Below are positions 56,371 through 64,000 of a stretch of DNA of 64,000 bases, in pieces (the stretch's first letter is position 1; each line of letters opens with the position of its first letter). The DNA comes from Diphasiastrum complanatum (lineage: Eukaryota > Streptophyta > Lycopodiopsida > Lycopodiales > Lycopodiaceae). Position numbers and translations under genes: made by a program. The notes under the pieces were generated by a model, which worked only from the letters and a program-made list of their open reading frames with translations, did not search any database and was not told where the DNA came from. The DNA is taken from NCBI GenBank assembly GCA_029204225.1, contig CM055092.1:87532537-87596536 (forward strand), given 5' to 3'.

Positions 56371-56439
56371 TGCACAGTATCCAGGTGAGTCATAGTCAAA
56401 GGAATTTGGCTACAAGTCTAGTCAAAGATTGAGTAGACT

Positions 56440-56826
56440 TTCAAGTAGGTGCTCGGCTCGATCGAGATGCCAAGGCCGAAGGCTCGATCGAGATTGGATG
56501 TCAGGACTTGGTCGAGATTGGATGTCAGGACTCGGTCGAGACTTGATGTCAGGACTCGGTCGAGAAGTCAATGTAATGAATCGGTTGAGATTTGACAAGT
56601 GGACTCAGTCGAGATGACACTACAATGACTCGGTTGAGATGAGATTGAGATTGTTCGGTCGAGAGTGGACTGAGAAGACTTGGTCGAGATCGGACTGAGA
56701 GGACTCGGGGTTGAAATCGACGGACTGAGAGGACTCGTCGGTCGAGATCGGACTGAGAAGACTCGATCGAGATCTGACAGGTAGGACCCGGTTGAGATTT
56801 GTAACCCAGGAGTCGGTCGAGATGGT
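56440..56826. repeat. CTCGGTCGAGAT minisatellite
   Basis: About 15 units of 20-30 bp, each with a core GACTCGGTCGAGAT (variants CTCGATCGAG, TTGGTCGAG). Left units carry GGATGTCAG, right units GGACTGAGA between the cores, so two unit types adjoin. The core CTCGRTCGAG is near-palindromic. Repeated frames such as SGLGRDWM are by-products. Confidence 0.88.
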
Positions 56827-56961
56827 TAGTCAGGAAGATCAACTCCTATGATAAGCTACTGGTATTTTCTAGATATGTACACACATGGGAACAATCTCTC
56901 ACACATTGGAATCATCCTCATTCACATGGAAATCCTTGATCAACATGTAAAATGGTGACAA

Positions 56962-57299
56962 ATGGCAATTTCATACTCGACTAGCTTTTCACTAGTTGAT
57001 ACTTGTGTTAATCAAGACATTTTCTATCTAACTAAAAATGAATGCATTCACCATGCACTTCCAAATGGATTCACAATCACAATCTGCTCTAATGGTAGAC
57101 AAACTCGATGTTTCGAATTACCATTTGTGAAATTCAAAATGAGGGTAGTACCGATGGCCAAGGAATTGCGGGAAATGGTCGTTGGAACCAAACTACTTCC
57201 CAATGTCAATGAGCAAGCCATTTCTAAATGCTTCTTGGTTTTCAAGGGGAGGTTCGAACTTGGGACCAAAGAGACTTTGGATGCCAAGCTAACCAACTG
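56962..57299 (+). other. Unassigned 112-codon open stretch
   Basis: Opens MAISYSTSFSLVDTCVNQDI. The end (TKETLDAKLTN-stop-AICKW) runs into the gag of element H in the same frame, and 'W' is likely at the stop, so at least the last ~20 residues belong to that gag. The rest I do not recognise. Confidence 0.4.
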
Positions 57300-57917
57300 A
57301 GCCATTTGTAAATGGAAGCTCAAGGATGGCAAGGCATTTGTCTTGATCACCCTTAATATCTTCGACACACAGATTGGCCATATCAAACAAGCCCAATCTT
57401 TGAAAGAGGTTTGGGACATATTGAGTACACTATGTGAAGTGAGAGATGTCACTTCAAAGCTGCATTTGAGGAGAAAGTTCTTCTCACTCATAATGTTAGA
57501 AGGTGATTTTGTTCAGAATCACATTAATCCATTCAAGACTCTATTGGAGCAAATGGCAGCAGTAGGTTCAATGTCGAAGACTCTGACGGTGTAATGACCT
57601 TATTCTCTAGCCTGCCATCCTCATATAAAAATTGGGTGATGATGATTTCCACACACTCAGATATTACATTGTCTAGAATCATAATCATGATGCTACATGA
57701 GGAGACAAGAAGGAATGGAGCATCTTCGTCCTCTATCAGTGACCCGCAGGCATTATTCTCAAAGAAGAACACAAGGAAACAACAAAAGAAGAAGGCTATC
57801 AGACAAACCAACAGCAATCAAACAAACCAACGGCAATCAGAAACAGTCACAAAAGACTCTAAATCTACAATCTGCTCGGAACAAGAAGAGACTTTACTGC
57901 AAGAGGACGAACCATGA
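57300..57917 (+). pseudogene. Copia gag of a distinct lineage, element H
   Basis: KWKLKDGKAFVLITLNIFDT, AQSLKEVWDILSTLCEVRD, 'LHLRRKFFSLIMLEGDFVQN' and 'LFSSLPSSYKNWVMMISTHS' are UBN2-type Gag blocks, but differ clearly from elements A-G and C/K/L. A frameshift lies near 57590. A Lys/Asn/Gln-rich tail follows, then a reduced knuckle LYCKRTNHEIQDC near 57893, lacking its first Cys. Confidence 0.75.
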
Positions 57918-58031
57918 AATCCAGGATTGTTGGATCTTGAAGTTCAACAATGACAAGAAGAAGCATTCGGAGCCAATACAGCCAACACGAAGCAGAAAGT
58001 CCAAGAAGACGACGACGAGCAAGAGGCCTTC

Positions 58032-58250
58032 ATGATGAACCATCACCATGTCGAACAATCGGAGGAGTGGTTCCTCGATTCTGGAGCAATGCAACACATG
58101 GCAAGCCATCAAGAATGGTTTATCGATTATTCATCCTACAACACTAAGAAGTTTGTTCACCTTGGAGATAGCAGCTCACACAAAATCGAAGCTGAAGGTA
58201 CTGTAAAACTGAATTTTCGTAATGGACTGTCATTGTACCGTAAAAGGTGA
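58032..58250 (+). pseudogene. Element H protease
   Basis: EEWFLDSGAMQHMASHQEWF carries the DSG(A) active-site motif of Copia aspartic protease, followed by KFVHLGDSSSHKIEAEGTVK. A stop and loss of similarity follow at 58250. No integrase or RT of this lineage is present. Confidence 0.75.
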
Positions 58251-63572
<5,322 letters not shown>

Positions 63573-63998
63573 CTATCTAGCTCTTAGTCGCTCTCTCTCT
63601 CTGAGGCAATCTCTTTCTCGATCCCGATCCCTCTCTCTCTCACGATCTCTATCTCCGGAACGACTTTTTTCTTTATCCCATTGTCGTTCCCTGCTTTTAC
63701 CTCTTTCAAAATTGCCACGATCTAAATCATTGGATCTGTCCCTCTCACCATATCGATCTCGCTCTCTTCCTCTCTCTCGAACTCTATCTTTTTCATGATC
63801 ATACTCCTGGTCATAATCCCTCGGAAACTGATATCCATTATACTCGTCTCGATCTTGACTTCTATCTCGACTTCCTTCCCTATCTGCATAAAACTCTCTG
63901 CTTCTATCTTTACCTTTATCCCTCTTCTCCTTTTCTACTACACCGAGCTCCTCAATATCCCAGCCAGCTTTACCCATGCCAGGTGCTGTCTGCTGGTT
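63573..63998 (-). CDS. C-terminal part of an Arg/Asp/Glu-rich, nuclear-type host protein
   Basis: An open frame enters from beyond the window edge and ends at TAG 63575-63573. It remains open upstream of the Met at 63977 (codons for NQQTAPG precede it), so that Met is probably internal. After GKAGWDIEELGVVEKEKRDK come ~110 residues rich in RD, RE and DR dipeptides with scattered Ser and Tyr (KDRSREFYADREGSRDRSQD), as in the disordered tails of pre-mRNA splicing and 3'-processing proteins. No folded domain is visible, so the family cannot be named. Varied codons and interspersed Tyr/Gly/Asn set it apart from the simple GA repeats elsewhere. The protein is likely nuclear, by composition only. 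Confidence 0.6.
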   Translation of the reverse strand, partial: NQQTAPGMGKAGWDIEELGVVEKEKRDKGKDRSREFYADREGSRDRSQDRDEYNGYQFPRDYDQEYDHEKDRVRERGRERDRYGERDRSNDLDRGNFERGKSRERQWDKEKSRSGDRDRERERDRDRERDCLRERERLRAR

Positions 63999-64000
63999 TT

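Overview
The window is plant nuclear DNA made almost entirely of broken, nested LTR retrotransposons. Evidence for a plant is the Copia gag type (DUF4219/UBN2 followed by one CCHC knuckle), primer sites for initiator tRNA-Met and tRNA-Asp, a chromodomain gypsy element, a hAT transposase relic and long (CT)n/(GA)n tracts. A large, repeat-rich vascular-plant genome is likely, but the species cannot be named from the sequence. Only the last ~430 bases look like part of an ordinary host gene: the Arg/Asp/Glu-rich end of a nuclear-type protein on the minus strand.

Layout. 1-5577: a chimera of Copia gag-protease (+), gypsy RT-RNase H-integrase-chromodomain plus a cut LTR (+), a piece of Copia LTR, then a second Copia gag-protease of the same family in the opposite direction. 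5578-7707: no gene. 7708-9540: Athila/Tat-like gypsy LTR, tRNA-Asp primer site and an integrase relic. 9690-11042: Copia RT/RNase H tail with its 3' LTR (family J). 11043-16995: element C (minus), a Copia element with gag and protease but a large unknown ORF where pol should be. 17001-18658: tail of a second unknown-ORF element (B2). 18659-21641: mixed remnants and a gypsy LTR. 22033-31698: Copia element A (+), split by element B (25146-29719, minus), which has 701-bp LTRs, a perfect TCACT target duplication and a 726-codon gag-protease-X reading frame. 31699-32563 and 44963-46118: element F (minus), split by element E (32569-44957, +, target duplication GTCAC). E is in turn split by element D (40046-44012, +, target duplication TATTC). 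46287-47580: hAT transposase relic. 48556-49498: probable solo LTR. 50868-54072: Copia element G with long open integrase and RT frames. 54870-58250: gypsy gag, a CTCGGTCGAG minisatellite and a distinct Copia gag-protease relic. 59831-60074: a (GA)(GT)(GA) microsatellite. 60075-63572: no convincing gene. 63573-63998: the host-gene end.

How the parts relate. The autonomous-type Copia elements (A, E, F, G, J) are decayed. Three other insertions (B with its relative B2, C and D) keep LTRs, primer site, polypurine tract, nucleocapsid knuckle and protease, but have lost integrase/RT/RNase H wholly or mostly and carry three different sequences that I do not recognise. B and D still have exact target duplications, so they moved after losing pol, presumably using enzymes supplied by relatives. 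These gag-protease-X elements are the most interesting content. A second shared feature is the palindrome CACACGTGTG, found in the LTRs or leaders of at least six of the LTR families.
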